From positions 1,415,001-1,479,000 of the forward strand of contig JAYKKI010000095.1 of the NCBI GenBank assembly GCA_039881145.1: a stretch of DNA of 64,000 nucleotides, in the 5' to 3' direction. This document shows positions 23,597 through 36,180 of this stretch, piece by piece; the first letter of the stretch is position 1, and the number at the start of each line of letters is the position of its first letter. The notes under the pieces are model-generated. The model saw nothing but the letters and a program-made list of their open reading frames with translations, made no database searches and had not been told where the DNA came from. This DNA is from Druceiella hillmani (Eukaryota; Arthropoda; Insecta; Lepidoptera; Hepialidae). Position numbers and translations under genes: made by a program.

Positions 23597-24814
23597 AGAA
23601 GCACCAACCGAATGACTATCAATGTTTGTTTTGGATGCATCTAGTGGTTGAATCTGCTTTCGAACTTTTTACCTTCAATGACAAATTTTACTTCTAAACT
23701 AAGAAAACTATATTTGTTTTCCGCATTATAATGAGTAACGACTCTTTAACGTTTACATTATTCAGGCAAAATTGTATATCATCCATCTTTCGTACATAGT
23801 CGTATTGATTAAAGTAATTAATGTTCATGTTAGCAAAGTCTATTATGGTTAACAAATAAATTTCAACGGCAGTCATCAATTGCGTTTGAACCTGTAACTT
23901 GAAGATTTTTTTTTAATCTTTAATATTACATTAATTATTCCCCATTAAATAAATTTATTCCCCATTATTTGCCAAATTAATATTATATCTTGCCTCATTC
24001 GATTGGACTATTATTTACACATGTCATAATATTAAATACACAGCGAATAAATATAAATGAATATTCAAGAAAAACCCTGAATGACAATTAGTCATTCGTT
24101 GATAATATGGTATATTTTTATATTGTTTGCATAGATTTTTAACTAAAAGAGCTTTTTACCTGTGATTTTAATTTCATGTTTCTAAGCAAAACATAATTTT
24201 ATAATCTATTAAATTTAATTTCAATATTCTCGATTTCTCTTTTTATTCAAACGTAGCTCATTTGTAAATCTACAAATAGAGTAATTAAATGTTATTCTAA
24301 TCAAAGCCTCGTTAATAATATTTGTTACCATATTAACACAACTATCGATTTTAGACTCGCTAACGTCTATTTAATTAAATGTAACCAAGGGGCCGCTACT
24401 ATTGACTGAATTACCATTTATAGGATGAAACAATCCTTTTATTTCAAACTGTGGAGATAACAATCGTTTGCATTGTACTGCGACGCTTAATAGGAAGCTT
24501 TGGCGAACGTAAACATTCATTGTTCATAGAAGCTTTTTGTAATGAAGCTCTGAGATTTTTTTTAAAGTACGCTTTTTAATATATTTCTTTTTAAAAACAA
24601 TTGTGAAGATAAAAAAGTTTATTCGATTCGAAATAGATCCATTGTTCTATGAAATTCAAAGAAATTAATTAAGATACGTTTGAAGATTAGATTTCAATGA
24701 AATACAAAGTCACTAATTTTGTTAAAATCTATGTAATGGAATAAATAATTTTGGGAATATATTGCGGATCAACAAATTCGGAATTATTGAATAAAATAAT
24801 ATTAATGAAGAGCA

Positions 24815-24920
24815 CATATTCGTTAAATTAATAACGAAACATTCATTTTTGAATTTCGAATATTGTGCATATTCGTTAAATTAATAACGAAACATTCGTT
24901 TGTGAAGTTCTCATGTTGTG
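24815..24920. repeat. Tandem duplication, 53-bp period
   Basis: Two copies begin at 24815 and 24868 (catattcgttaaattaat). Each contains the palindrome-like ttcgtta...taacgaa, so each copy can also fold. Confidence 0.9.
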
Positions 24921-27900
24921 TATGTGTCAGTTTCGATGACTACAATATATGTATGTAATAAGGAAGTAACATACGGGTAATTAATTATTGAAAAATAACA
25001 GGAATTTGTTTTTTCGTTTTATTCTGTCAGTGTTATTAACAAAAGGGTTTATACGTTTCTATATATTTAAGGGCAGGTAATTTTTTAAATAGATGCAGTT
25101 TCTTAATAGGTATTTTTTTGTACACAATGTTAGTAGAAAAAGTAGGAAACGGATATTTTTCAAATCCTTATGGAATCTGGAATTGTGAATATTTTCCTTG
25201 CTTTTGAGTATTATTATAATCATAATAACGAGTTAGTGTTTAATTATGTAAGATTATAGCTTATCATCGTAAGCTCTGAAGGGTAGGTATCTGTATACAT
25301 ATATTAGTAAGCATAGAGGTAGCATAGTTTATGTATTTCTACGACCTATAAATTTCAAGGGTCCTTGGATTTAGCTATTAAAATTACATTTCCGTTTTAA
25401 TTATTATATATTATTATAATTTGCTTGATAAGTAGTTAATCTTGTAGTTAGAAAAGAGTTTCTTAAAATAAAGCTTATTGATAGTAATTCCGAAAGTAAA
25501 TAGATATGTTCATATTAGAAATAAGAAGGTCTTATTGGGAATCACTTGTTATATGCAGTTGATTTACTTTTTCACAACTTGATGACTTCTAATTAACAAT
25601 TGTAAATTTCGATACGGGATCTTAAAATTATATAATCTAATTGAGGTTTTCATTAAGTACAAAGAAATTGATCCTTAATACTTGAAAGTTTATTTATTTT
25701 CTGATACTTTTAGGATTTGTTGAAATTAGATTTTAGCATCGGTTGAAGTTAGATTTATTTTATTTCAAATTTGTTACCTTAAGAATGTAATGTGTTCATG
25801 ATCGATGTGGGGAATATTATGAATGTTAAATCAAAATATTGAAAGCGGGAATCTAGTAATCGTATCATTCCACTTCCATACAATATTATCAAATTGTAAA
25901 TCATGTTAACATCAGGTTTATTATACAATGGTAATAATTTAAATATTGAATATTTATTGGTTATTGAAGTTTTGAAATAATTTAATAGTAAAAAGAACAC
26001 ACTGCCGAAAATAAATGAAAGTAGGCAGTTGTATTAGCAATTAACCTGACTGAAATAATGATCATTCATGTTGTAAAGAAACGGTTTCGCTTTTGCCATA
26101 TCAACATGTTATGGACGCAAGTTTTATATCATAAATAGTGTTGATATACCTGTAACATAAAATTTTATTCAACTTAAAACAAATATAACCTTTTGCAAAA
26201 CCAAATATTTTTTTTGTCAGAATAGTTTAAAAACAAAAAATTTAAAAATAACAAGATGCAGTGAAGGGACAAGAAGATTCGAAGGAAAACCGTGGCCGAG
26301 AAAGTTCACCAACCACAAAAAAAACTAAATTTTGTAAAAAAAATTATATAAAAATCAAAATACATGGTAACTTTATATAATAGACAAATTTAAACCGTTT
26401 TGAAAATTAATAGGCTTTTATTCTAATAGTTTTCGTCTCGTACACACACATAATATGGCACTCACAATAATACGGATCGCAATAATAAGACAAGATTTGC
26501 AACCTGTAGCGTGTCCTCATGCGTACATACGTACACACGTATAGACGAACGGCCGAGGACGCATATCATATCTAAAAGGCAAATTTAGATCACAACTAAT
26601 ATTAAAAAATATGTCAAGCACAGGTATAACTACGAGGGTTCCGTACATATTATTTCCATTAAACTAATTATAGAATTTTAATTTTTCATAAAGCAAACAT
26701 ATTGTTTACTATATATTATAACAGCGCATATTTTTAAAAAAATGTATAATTCTATAAGATTTGCAAATATTTGTTTTCGGATTTTTTCCAGTACTTTTGC
26801 TACAAGACTCCCATTATGACGACTTCAAGATCGTCGGAGATGTGGGTCGGTCGGATGGACCCTATTTATTTTTATGATCAGTGAGTAAGAACATGGTAAC
26901 AATTTTAAAAAAATCCTTTGAAAAAGCCACGTGTTTCGTAGCGTGTATTCTAAAACTGGAAAATTTTATATCGGTATAAGATTATGGGCACTTGATATCT
27001 TAAACTGTTTTCGCGAAAAAAGATTTTGATAAACAGATGGCCGGACGGGTGGATAATCAAGTGAACCTGTATGGGTTATTTTTTCATTTCGATGAACGTA
27101 ATCCTAAAAAAATTTTCAAAAAGTTATTTTAAAAGTTGATTACTTGTAATATTACCCTATAATTACTTCTATTGTCAAAACTCGAGGATGGCGCGCTAGT
27201 CGATAAATAAAGCGGACATCCGCCGGACATGCAATACGTAGTATGTGATGCCTCGAATTGTTTTTGTCTTGTAGTATTATGTAGGAAAACTATAGAGACA
27301 CATATCTCATAGAAGTTACGCTTTACTTTATACCAACACTTAAATATTATAACTAATTCTTAATTAAAGAATTAAATAATTCTATTAAGTTTTAGTGACA
27401 ATTTGACACTACAATTTTATGACTGATATGAAAGTTCATGTCAATGAATATTTCTACGGATAAAAAAAATAATTCCATAAATATACAGACTTTCAATTTA
27501 TTGTAGTTCTTAGTCTTGCTTTTTGAAGAGTCTAAATTAAATAATTCCACATCTTTTGCAATATATACAATCATATACGGGCAGTTGCTCCGTTTTAGAT
27601 ATACAAATGTTCGAATATTAATCACGTTAAAAATGAACCTGTTAAGTGCGAGTAGAACTCAAACTAGGGTTACGCACTTAGGTATAAAAGCTATACAATA
27701 TTTCTACTAAACTATTTACAAATATTAATATTCTTCTTCACCATTTGAATGTATTGCCTAATATATACATACCCAACACAGGCGCAAAAATATAATGAGT
27801 TCCTCAAAAGCTAAGAAATTTGGAATCATCTCTATATTTCTCCGACATAGTTGAGAGATTCGTCCAGAATAGTCTTTTTTCTTAATTATTATCATAGTAG

Positions 27901-27939
27901 TTTCAAAGATAGTGAGTGGAAATTTTATGGATGTCTACA

Positions 27940-28127
27940 ACAATGTCTCTGAAAATGTTTTAAATAAAATTCGTTACAACACGCTCCTTCACTTGATGCC
28001 CCAGACCAATAAATTGATTTGCTCCCTTGAAAGTAACTATACCAATATTTTTAATATAGTTATTTTCAAGATATATTGGGGTAATGAGATATATTGGAGT
28101 CGATGTGCTTTACCAAACTGCGAAATT
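27940..28127 (+). repeat. Dispersed repeat, pairs with 60236-60440
   Basis: Shares cacttgatgccccagacca and gctcccttgaaagt with 60236-60440, in the same order and orientation. It continues directly into the tandem array on its right. The phrase gtctctgaaa with its flanks also resembles the sub-repeats of copies A and B near 1660 and 7700. Confidence 0.7.
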
Positions 28128-29160
28128 ACAAACTTCTACGTTAAAAATTTTTTAAGAAACACGGTTTGTGACAGACTGGTGGACAAATGAATAAACACGA
28201 ACTAGCGAAACTCGTTAACAACAAAATAATAAAAATTATACCAAATCATTTTCATAATTTTACATTACACTTACTTTAGAATATCTATTTTTGATACTTT
28301 AAAAATTATTGGCATATTTCTTTTTTAGCTATATTTTAACAAAATGCAAAATTTGAAATATCTACGTTAAATGCTTTCTAAAAAAAATAACACACTGGTG
28401 GAGAAATAAAAAGAGACCAGTGAAACTGGTTATTAACAAAACCAAACAAAAGAAAGAAAATCAATTAGAATTTTGTTACACAATTAAATAAAACTACGTG
28501 ATGTAGTATTATTTCTACTTTCTTTGCTAATACCCCACCTGAAAATGTTGTAATACAACGAAACCTAGGTTGTGGTAAAGAAATTTATCTGATTTTGAAA
28601 ACTTAAAAATTATGAACATATTTAATTTTACCTGCATTTTACCAAAATAAGAAAGTCTAAATTTCTACCTTAAATAGTTCCTTAAACAAAGGCTGTGACT
28701 GACAGGCAAAATTGTTTCCTGACGGGCAGACAAACAGGTGGACAAATGAATAAACAGTAACGAGCGAAACTTACCTATGAAACCAAAAAATTGAAATGAA
28801 ATTATTTATAATTTGATTATACCCATTTTCAGATTCATCTGATTTTGATAACTTAAAAGCAAACACATATTTTCATTTTACCTACATTTTTCCAAATTTC
28901 TATATTAAACAGTTCTTAAAAACGATTGGAACAAATAAGAAAATTGTTTCGTGAAAGAGAGTGGAGTTAAACTGGTGGATAGACGTACAAACAACGACGA
29001 GCGAAACTGCTTGCCTACAAAACCAAAAAAATGAAACAAAATCATTAATAATTTTATTATACTTAATTTTGAATTTTGATTTTGATAACTTAAAACTATG
29101 GACATATTTATTAAGTTTTTAACAAAATGTGAAATAGCTGCATAATTGGTTCCTCTTTTA
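28128..29160 (+). repeat. Diverged tandem array, about 235-bp units
   Basis: About four to five units, recognised by a shared order: tctacgttaaa..., ggctgtgac..., ctggtggacaaatgaataaa, agcgaaac, then an AT-rich stretch ending gcaaaatttgaaat. Unit starts fall near 28128, 28352, 28655, 28897 and 29133. The third interval is longer because it holds the 28479-28582 insertion. Units are too diverged to be a young satellite. An inverted unit lies at 29500-29745 and another direct copy at about 63600-63780. Confidence 0.75.
28479..28582 (+). mobile_element. Rearranged fragment of the 57-kb fold-back family, hammerhead-like
   Basis: Starts with the outer end of the 56932-57170 element (cacaattaaa, acgtgatgtagtattattt), jumps after ctttcttt to its inner part in the opposite sense (ccccacctgaaaatg...caacgaaacctaggttgtgg). 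The hammerhead-like pieces are ccac (stem I), CTGAAAA (core, G8 changed to A), GTTG/CAAC around TAATA (stem II), GAAA, CCTAGG, TT, GTGG. It sits inside a unit of the tandem array. Confidence 0.75.
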
Positions 29161-29216
29161 AACGAATAATTGGCATATATACAAAATAATGTTAATTTTG
29201 TTTACCTCCATGCTAT

Positions 29217-29420
29217 ACGTATATGCTGGAAAAATGACATGCAATAGTTATCACCAACAGAACCGCGGACTGTCGGTAAATAGAATATTTCAAGCTATTA
29301 GACAGCTTTCCGTAATTTATGTGTCGGAACAAACATCAGCATAAAACAAGAGCATTATCCGAAATAAACAGCGATTGGACGTGTGTGACCACCGAATAAG
29401 GAGCAGGTAATGAATATTGG
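29217..29420 (+). repeat. Dispersed duplication D1, right-hand block (pairs with 63838-64000)
   Basis: Anchors shared with the window end: atacgt/tatacg, gaaccgcggactgtcggtaa versus aaaccgccgcctgttggtaa, and aacagcgattgg versus aacatcgactgg. The left flanks are copies of the 235-bp unit in both places. The partner is cut by the window end. Confidence 0.7.
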
Positions 29421-29499
29421 GTAATATTTTGTCAAATAGCACCGGAAATTATTTGTGGAAAAAATTATTTTTGTTTTGTTTTCTGAATAACCACTTTTG

Positions 29500-29745
29500 C
29501 TCGTCTCTTTTTATTCATTTGTCCATCAATGTGTCTGTCTATCACGTCTTTTACAGTTACTTTTTTAGAAAGCATTTAACGTGGATATTTAAAATTTTGT
29601 ATTTTGTTAAAATATAGCTAAAAAATAAACTTGCCGATAATTTTTAAGGTATCAACAATAGATATTCTAAAATAAGTGTAATATAAAATTATAAAAATGA
29701 TTTGGTATCATTTTTATGATTTTGTTGGTAACGAGTTGCGACCGC
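29500..29745 (-). repeat. Inverted copy of the 235-bp unit
   Basis: The reverse complement of 28190-28400 matches this stretch at about 85 percent by eye (aagcatttaacgt, aaaatatagctaaaaaa, atgatttggtat). With the direct unit it forms a large inverted repeat with a spacer of about 1.1 kb. Confidence 0.85.
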
Positions 29746-31104
29746 TGAGCGTTATGTTGATACCGCATGTGCTTCTCTTCTTCTCATGTGCTCTCATTAA
29801 AAAGTTACGCAATTTACAATTTTAAATACTTACTTTCATTACTTGGTATGTTTTATTTTTCAGTAAATTCACCTAGATAATACTCAGCTACATAAACGTA
29901 TTGTTTCCACTTCATTTATTTTCTTTTATATTATTACATTTCAAGTGATCTACATAACCAACGGAGTGACGTAATACAGACAGCTCGTAAACCAGCGACA
30001 TCTTCAGCAGCATATTAGCACTCTCAACCGAGTGTCAACTAAGGAGCTTTTAACAAAAATTAATTGAATTCGTTAGGGAATGGAAATGTGGTCGAGTGCG
30101 GGTACACCACCACGCGGTTAGTGTTTAACGTAACTCGTCGAAACATAAAATACGTTGACACTACATTATTTTAATAGAGTCGTAACGTTAATGAATGTTA
30201 AATGTTTATTACGTATCTAAATCGTACGAATTAAACTTGAAATAGGTAGTTTACCTTTAGCTAACTTAAAATTACTAGACATTTTACTAATTATTATCAA
30301 CTTAATAATTTTTTTATTGATTAATTTATTCTGAAAATCGACTCAATTAAATATGATCCTACTATTGCAAAGTAATTGTAACTCTCCTAGTATAGCGGGG
30401 AGATAGTTTGGTATATTTTTAATAATGATATTGGCATTTAGATTATTAAATTCAATAAAATCTTCATAACAAGTCATTGTTATTCCGTAAGAAAGATCTA
30501 TGTTATTTAGAAGGCAGAAATTCCCCTGATTTCAAATATGCATTGTTGAAAATTCGATAATTCCATAAAGGATTTTTAAGCTACATTTAAAGAACGATTT
30601 CACAATTTACGCTACCTGTTGTATAATGTCTTGAGATATTTAAAAAAAGTGTTGCATTTATCAAACAGCAATCGGTGTAATAAGTATAGAAAAATTCTTA
30701 ATATTAAATTATCATTTTAGGATATTTCTTATGTTTCGAGTATACATGACTGTTGTGATTGTCCATTATTACCAAGATTGATACGTTGGGAGAAGGATTT
30801 ATAAAATAAGATATTACTACCATGTCAGAAGTACGTATATGTTAATTTGTTGACATGTTACACGGAAACAACGCCTGAAGGATATTGCGTTTTGTGCAAG
30901 ACATACATCGCAGACGCTTTGCTTTCAGTGCAAAATATACATAGCACTAACTAAATCTACATATTTCGATTACACCAATATATTTCTGTGTTTTAAAAGT
31001 TATTGTATTTTCCGGTTCATGGATTCCATATTGTGAAGGCTGAAATTCAATTTTTTTCGTCATCGAGTTAAGAATTCCAAAAAAACTATTTTAATTATTT
31101 TTGA
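29746..31104. other. AT-rich interval, nothing recognised
   Basis: No coding frame, repeat partner or transposon end was identified. Confidence 0.5.
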
Positions 31105-31212
31105 CATTTAGTTCAAGATACATAAACTCAGTACAACTTTTTGTGGATAGTTTTATTTCATATTTAGTTCAAGATTCATAAACTCATATAACTTTTTGTG
31201 GATAGTTTTATT
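31105..31212. repeat. Tandem duplication, about 54-bp period
   Basis: Two copies of a unit starting tttagttcaaga and ending tttttgtggatagtttta. Confidence 0.93.
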
Positions 31213-31353
31213 TTTTTAGGTTAAAAATGACATTACAATATATTTTCCTCTCAATATTAAAGGACTCCGATCAACTCGGAGAAATGCAAAATTTTATATT
31301 TAAAAAAAGTCCTTTATGAACAGTTTCATATTGTTAGTACATTATAAGATAAG

Positions 31354-31985
31354 GTTTTAAATTTAAATTGTTAATTAAGTAAAATTATAAATTTCTTTAA
31401 AAAAAGTGGTTTCACCGACTTCAAAACTGATTTGTGGAAATTTAGTTATTTATCGTAAACAAGTAGATACCCATTTTGAGTTAGTTATTTTTCAACCCTT
31501 TGAAGTCTTTTTTAAATAGTTTTAAATTTAAATTGTTAATTAAGTAAAATTATAAATTTCTTTAAGAAAAGTGGTTTCACCGACTTCAAAACTCAGTAAT
31601 TTAGTTATTTATCGTAAACAAGTAGATACCCATTTTGAGTTAGTTATTTTTCAACTTTTTGAAGTCTTTTTTAAATAGTTTTAAATTTAAACAAGTAGAT
31701 ACCCATTTTGAGTTAGTTATTTTTCAACTTTTTGAAGTCTTTTTTAACTAGTTTTACATTTAAACAAGTAGATACCCATTTTGAGTTAGTTATTTTTCAA
31801 ATTTTTGAAGTCTTTTTTAAATAGTTTTAAATTTAAATGATTAATTAAGTGAAATTGTAAATTTCTTTAAAAAAAGTGGTTTCACCGACTTCAAAACCAA
31901 ATAATTTAGTTATTTATCGTAAACAATAAATACCCATTTTGAGTTAGTTATTTTTCAACTTTTTGAAGTCTTTTTTAAATATTTT
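31354..31985 (+). repeat. Five-unit tandem array (three full about 165 bp, two partial about 73 bp)
   Basis: Full units start near 31354, 31518 and 31824 and run through ttttaaatttaaat, gtggtttcaccgacttcaaa, ttagttatttatcg, ataccca, gagttagttatttttcaa, ttttgaagtc. Two partial units (about 31680-31751 and 31752-31823) hold only the second half. Each full unit contains cgacttcaaa and ttttgaagtc in inverted order, so each can fold. Identity between units is over 90 percent by eye, so the array is young. Confidence 0.93.
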
Positions 31986-32815
31986 GTTTTAAAATGTTTA
32001 GTGGCTAATAGTCTCAAATGTCACACTATATCTAACATTAAATTATTATCTACCTTATAGTATTGTATAATTATTAAAAGTCGCGGGCAAAAGCTACTAT
32101 ATAGGCAATATCCTATTTATCTAAAACTGGTTATCTACAACCAACAGAAGTAAAACAATAACAGAAGACGCTAGTGGTTAGATGTTAGCGTTAGAGGAGT
32201 TCCGTTCCTTATATATGAAGACCAACATCAGATCTTCCAAAGTAAAAACTTCCAATACCAGATATCTTGATTCACAGTTGATTTACTATCATTCATTAAT
32301 AATTTGCATTGTTCATCTCCAGAACTCACCATCAGACAGTAACTATTTTGCAAAGTAAAAACTACTAGCAGTAAATATCTCTATGATACATCATGACCTG
32401 GTTGACTTTGTATTTATTTTAACAAATAAAATTAACAGTAACAAACATCTACACGGATCAACAGTAGCAATCACGGGTGATTTATTAAAATTCATTCAGT
32501 TCAATTTTTCATCTCCAGAATTCATCATCAAACTGTGACTTGGTAGATTTTAGAGTTACTTTGCACAATAAGGACTACCAGTAGCAAATACCTTGAATAA
32601 CGATTGATTTATAGCTATTCGTTAAGGAGTTCCATTATTCATTTCTTGATGTCACATCAAGTCAATATCCTGTTTATATGAAACCACTTCGCTAATATAT
32701 TCTTACAAAAAAAAAGATTCACTCAAATCGGCTCAAAAATCTCGAAGAAATCTATATAGATATATCGGAAAAAATTGGCGTCGAAAACATAACCTCTTTT
32801 TTTAAATCGGTTAAA
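31986..32815. mobile_element. Probable non-autonomous element with internal repeats
   Basis: Ends at right in aacctcttttttt, aaatcggttaaaa; its reverse complement (ttttaaccgattt) resembles ttcaccgacttcaaaa in the adjoining array, so the array may be the expanded left terminus. The interior repeats a module three to four times: tcatctccagaa, catcatcaa or catcagac, caaagtaaaaact, ccagtagcaaatac (about 32199, 32306, 32500, 32626). Similar cgacttcaaaa ends are common on small elements in insect genomes as I recall. No coding frame. Confidence 0.5.
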
Positions 32816-34814
32816 AGTACTGTAAGTTCCATTAGAAATTCGGTCATTGTACAGAATTTTAGAGTATTTTGGAATAATGTTGTCATATAATAAACTTACC
32901 TGAAAGTTTTTTTATCTATTCACGGCTTTCAGACTGATTACAATCTAGTTTCACGGCAATGTAGCATCAAGTACCGAGTCGCACTTTCGGGTAATGTACA
33001 CTTCTTTATCCAAAGAAATTTGCTGTTACTTTCCTTGAAAGATTCAGTTTCAGAGAGTGCTGGATATCTGACTTCTCCCAATCTAAGAGATAAGTCTTTT
33101 GATTCTAACGTAACTAACAAAATTTAAATTGGTGCCAATTGTAGTTTCCGAGACATTTAAATAAAATTAAAATTAGATAATAGACTAAGAAGTAGATACA
33201 TAGGGCAAATATATTGTGACGATATGAATTTTTTACCAATTAAGAGATAGGCTGCAAAAAATTGTGGTAATATGTGAAACAACAAAACTTTCTATACGAA
33301 AAATAATAATATTTATAATATAAATGCTTGAAAGTAACTTTCAAAATATAATAATTTCCCTTTTTTTTAATACATATTTCTGAATAAAATCCTCAACAAC
33401 ATTAAGTGGATACCAAATTTATGTTAAATGATGAGTGCCCTAAATGCTTCATTATAGATAAACCAATATGTACACTAAAGAACGTTTACGCCCATGAATA
33501 AGTAAGACCAGTGTTACTTCTCGTTTAAAAATAAGTTGAAAATATCGAGTACTGAAAAGTCCACTTATAATAATTTTCCAGGGCTTGTATAGTTCCGTAA
33601 GTAAGAATGAAAAAAACGAAATCATAGGTCACTTTTTTGTGTTTCTGCCTATCTTTCAAGACTTTTTTTCCCATAAACAGGCTCGGGTACAAAGTTGAAA
33701 AGTGCTGACTCACTCACCAAATTAAGGGTACTAACCATCGTCCTAAAATATTAAAATTTGTTACGAAGGGTGGTCCTACAGCACAAGTAAAGAAAACAAT
33801 CCGAAAATCGTCACTTTATGATTCTTTGCGAACTTATTACGTAACAAACGAATTGTTTTATGGTGTTTGATTTTCTTTTTTTCTATGTTTACATATTTCC
33901 TACTTATTAATAATCAAAAATACATCATATAACGGTATAAAATTCTCTGAATACAACTTCTACTCGAACTTGACAGTGTTCTTTCATTAATCACATTTGT
34001 CAAGACATTTAAAACATCACTGCATTATAATATAAACAAGAATAAAATGTTTGATTGTATAAACTCAGTTCAACACCCATTACATATCGCCACGCTGATA
34101 TGCAGACGAACGTTTTCCGTCTGCTGAAATAAATGTGGAAAATGAATACGAAATAACGACATAAGCTACGGTCATTCATATGTACATGTACATGGGCATC
34201 CGACGGGATATGTATTAAATTATGAAAACATTTTAACCCTTGTCGACTAGTTCATATTTCTACACCTTGACTTTTGTCCATTAGTCATAGTTCTGTTCAT
34301 TTTAGAAGTTATTAACTTTCTTACTATGTGAATATTTTCTTTTTTTTATTTTTTAGTATTGATTAGTAGGAAAAGTGTTTGAAGTTAAGTTAATTATTTT
34401 AAAACCTTTTCTTTAATTTATAGGATATTTGGCTTAGTTTTTCTTCATCGTGTCATGAAAGATGTTCTGTGGATTTTATAAATTCAAATATCTTTTCTTA
34501 TTATTATACAACCAAAAATATCGAAGTTAATCCACAATACTAATAAATCGAAATTAATAATTTAGTATTCCAACTCTAAATGAAATTAAGCTAAAATATA
34601 GATTCAACATTCGAAGTAAAAGATGAATATGAATTTTCTTTTATTTTTTAATAATAAGGGCGAACAAATATTGATGCCAAGTAAAAGAAATAACAAATTG
34701 GAAATTTTCTCTTCGCGTTAGACAATACTAATTACGGGATGCTTTAAGTAGTCACGCGTTTACGTCAGCGTCAATTTAATCCTAGTTTAGTGATTTAAAA
34801 ATGAACTAGTATTT
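32816..34814. other. AT-rich interval, one dispersed repeat
   Basis: Apart from the 33755-34020 repeat, nothing recognised. A 60-codon frame on the minus strand at 32938-33120 has a balanced composition but no recognisable family. Confidence 0.5.
33755..34020 (+). repeat. Dispersed repeat, pairs with 19950-20280
   Basis: See 19950-20280. The same ordered anchors are kept with different AT-rich filler, so these are old copies. Confidence 0.55.
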
Positions 34815-35110
34815 ATGTCTTTTTTCTTTCAACTCGTTATCAATCGGTCAGCTATCTCGACTCGACTCGATCTCGGTTTTATCACCTACCACTCAAAACA
34901 GATATCTGAGAGAAGTTATTGGACAAAACGAATTATTATTTATGTGACACACTACTATCATTACGAAAAATGAGAAATTTGAAATTCTTTACTTTCGCTT
35001 CGTTACCAATCGGTCAGCGATCTGACTTGACTGGTTCTCGACTTTATCAACTACTACTCGAAACAGATGTCTATTACAACAGAGAATTATTGAATCTTTT
35101 GCTAGGATTT
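34815..35110 (+). repeat. Tandem duplication, about 166-bp period
   Basis: Two units share caatcggtcagc (34843 and 35009), cgactttatca/cggttttatca, and ctactcgaaacagat/actcaaaacagat. Divergence is about 20 percent by eye. The 84-codon frame over the second unit is not open in the first. Confidence 0.85.
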
Positions 35111-35280
35111 CTTAATTACAAACTTTTATGTCCTAAAGGAATCTTTAGGACGTGGTTTCATTGGGCACTATGACTTGATTTAGATCGAATCAATTTTTGA
35201 GCCAGTTAGAACATTCGCTAAATGCGTTCGAGAAAAAAAATTTGCCGTAAGATATAGGTCATAAAATAGACAGTTCGTAT

Positions 35281-35301
35281 GTATGTGTGTGTATATATGT
35301 A

Positions 35302-35349
<48 letters not shown>
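35281..35349. repeat. (GT)n/(TA)n microsatellite
   Basis: Short GT units pass into about 20 TA units. Confidence 0.95.
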
Positions 35350-35351
<2 letters not shown>

Positions 35352-35810
35352 ATTCAATGAAGAATCTTCAAATATCTCCGACCACTTGTGAAGCATGAGA
35401 GAAATCCATTCGTGCCCCTAGATAGAACTGAAATGATTCAGGATGGATGATATAATCACGTTTTTCCGGGTTTTTCGATCGTCAACGTCTACGTGTGTGA
35501 TGACTTGGAACGTGTAGTTCTCCATTATGTGGTGCTTGTTTTGTTCCATGATTATAGAATATAAATTGTTATATCCAGTTCCATAGTTCTGAAAAACTGC
35601 AGTTGTTCATTTTTCTGAAAAACCATCTCGATGTGTTCTTGATATCTTCACAGACTTCTGCACATCTATTTTTAGAAAGTCTGGAATTATTTACATATAA
35701 TATCCCTCACAGACTATGTTTTGGCATCGTACAGGACAATTGAGATAACGAATTGTCCTTTGATTGATTTTTATGAACGGCTTACGCGCTTTTTCTGTGC
35801 CTTGTGTATC
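35350..35810. other. Unrecognised interval with higher GC
   Basis: A stretch with fewer A/T runs than its neighbours (for example cgatcgtcaacgtctacgtg near 35480). No frame or domain; possibly an old element. Confidence 0.4.
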
Positions 35811-36180
35811 GATTTATACAATATCTTATTTTATGCATCAATACTTTTATATTATTTAGTGGTAGCTATATTCATTATCTGAAAAAATTTCCTTTTTTTT
35901 GTAACAAAGTTTCGTTATTCTATTCACATAATATTAAAAAAGTCATATAGTTCTAGGTCTAATAAATTATTAGTCATTTATACACTATCTCATTTTATAC
36001 ACCGAAACTTATATACCATTTAGTCATAAATGTCTTCGCTGCTTGATAAACCTTTTTTTTTGTAAAAAAAAGGTTTATAATTTCGCATTTACAAAAGGCT
36101 TAAAAAAATAATATTGTGAATAGTTGTATTGCAATTTATGCATTATCTCATTTTGTGCACTGAAAGTTTTACAGGAATTG
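35811..36180 (+). repeat. Three-unit diverged tandem array, about 155-165 bp
   Basis: Units begin near 35811, 35976 and 36131 with atttatacaatatcttatttt, or close variants, followed by gca/cac, c-aa and ttta. The second unit contains a hairpin, ataaacc + T-run / A-run + ggtttat (36046-36077). Confidence 0.75.

Larger units (their letters stand above)
22801..27939. other. Long unrecognised AT-rich interval
   Basis: No protein domain recognised. Internal structure: a hairpin at 23548-23596; a 53-bp-period tandem duplicate at 24815-24920; a (C)ACACACA/ACGTAC-rich patch at 26440-26560; and at 26612-26720 a segment starting tcaagcac and containing gggttccgtac that resembles 48541-48700 and 16455-16500, a diffuse interspersed repeat. 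If the D1/D2 duplication is continuous, this interval should align to 54300-60235, but I could not see it. Confidence 0.5.
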
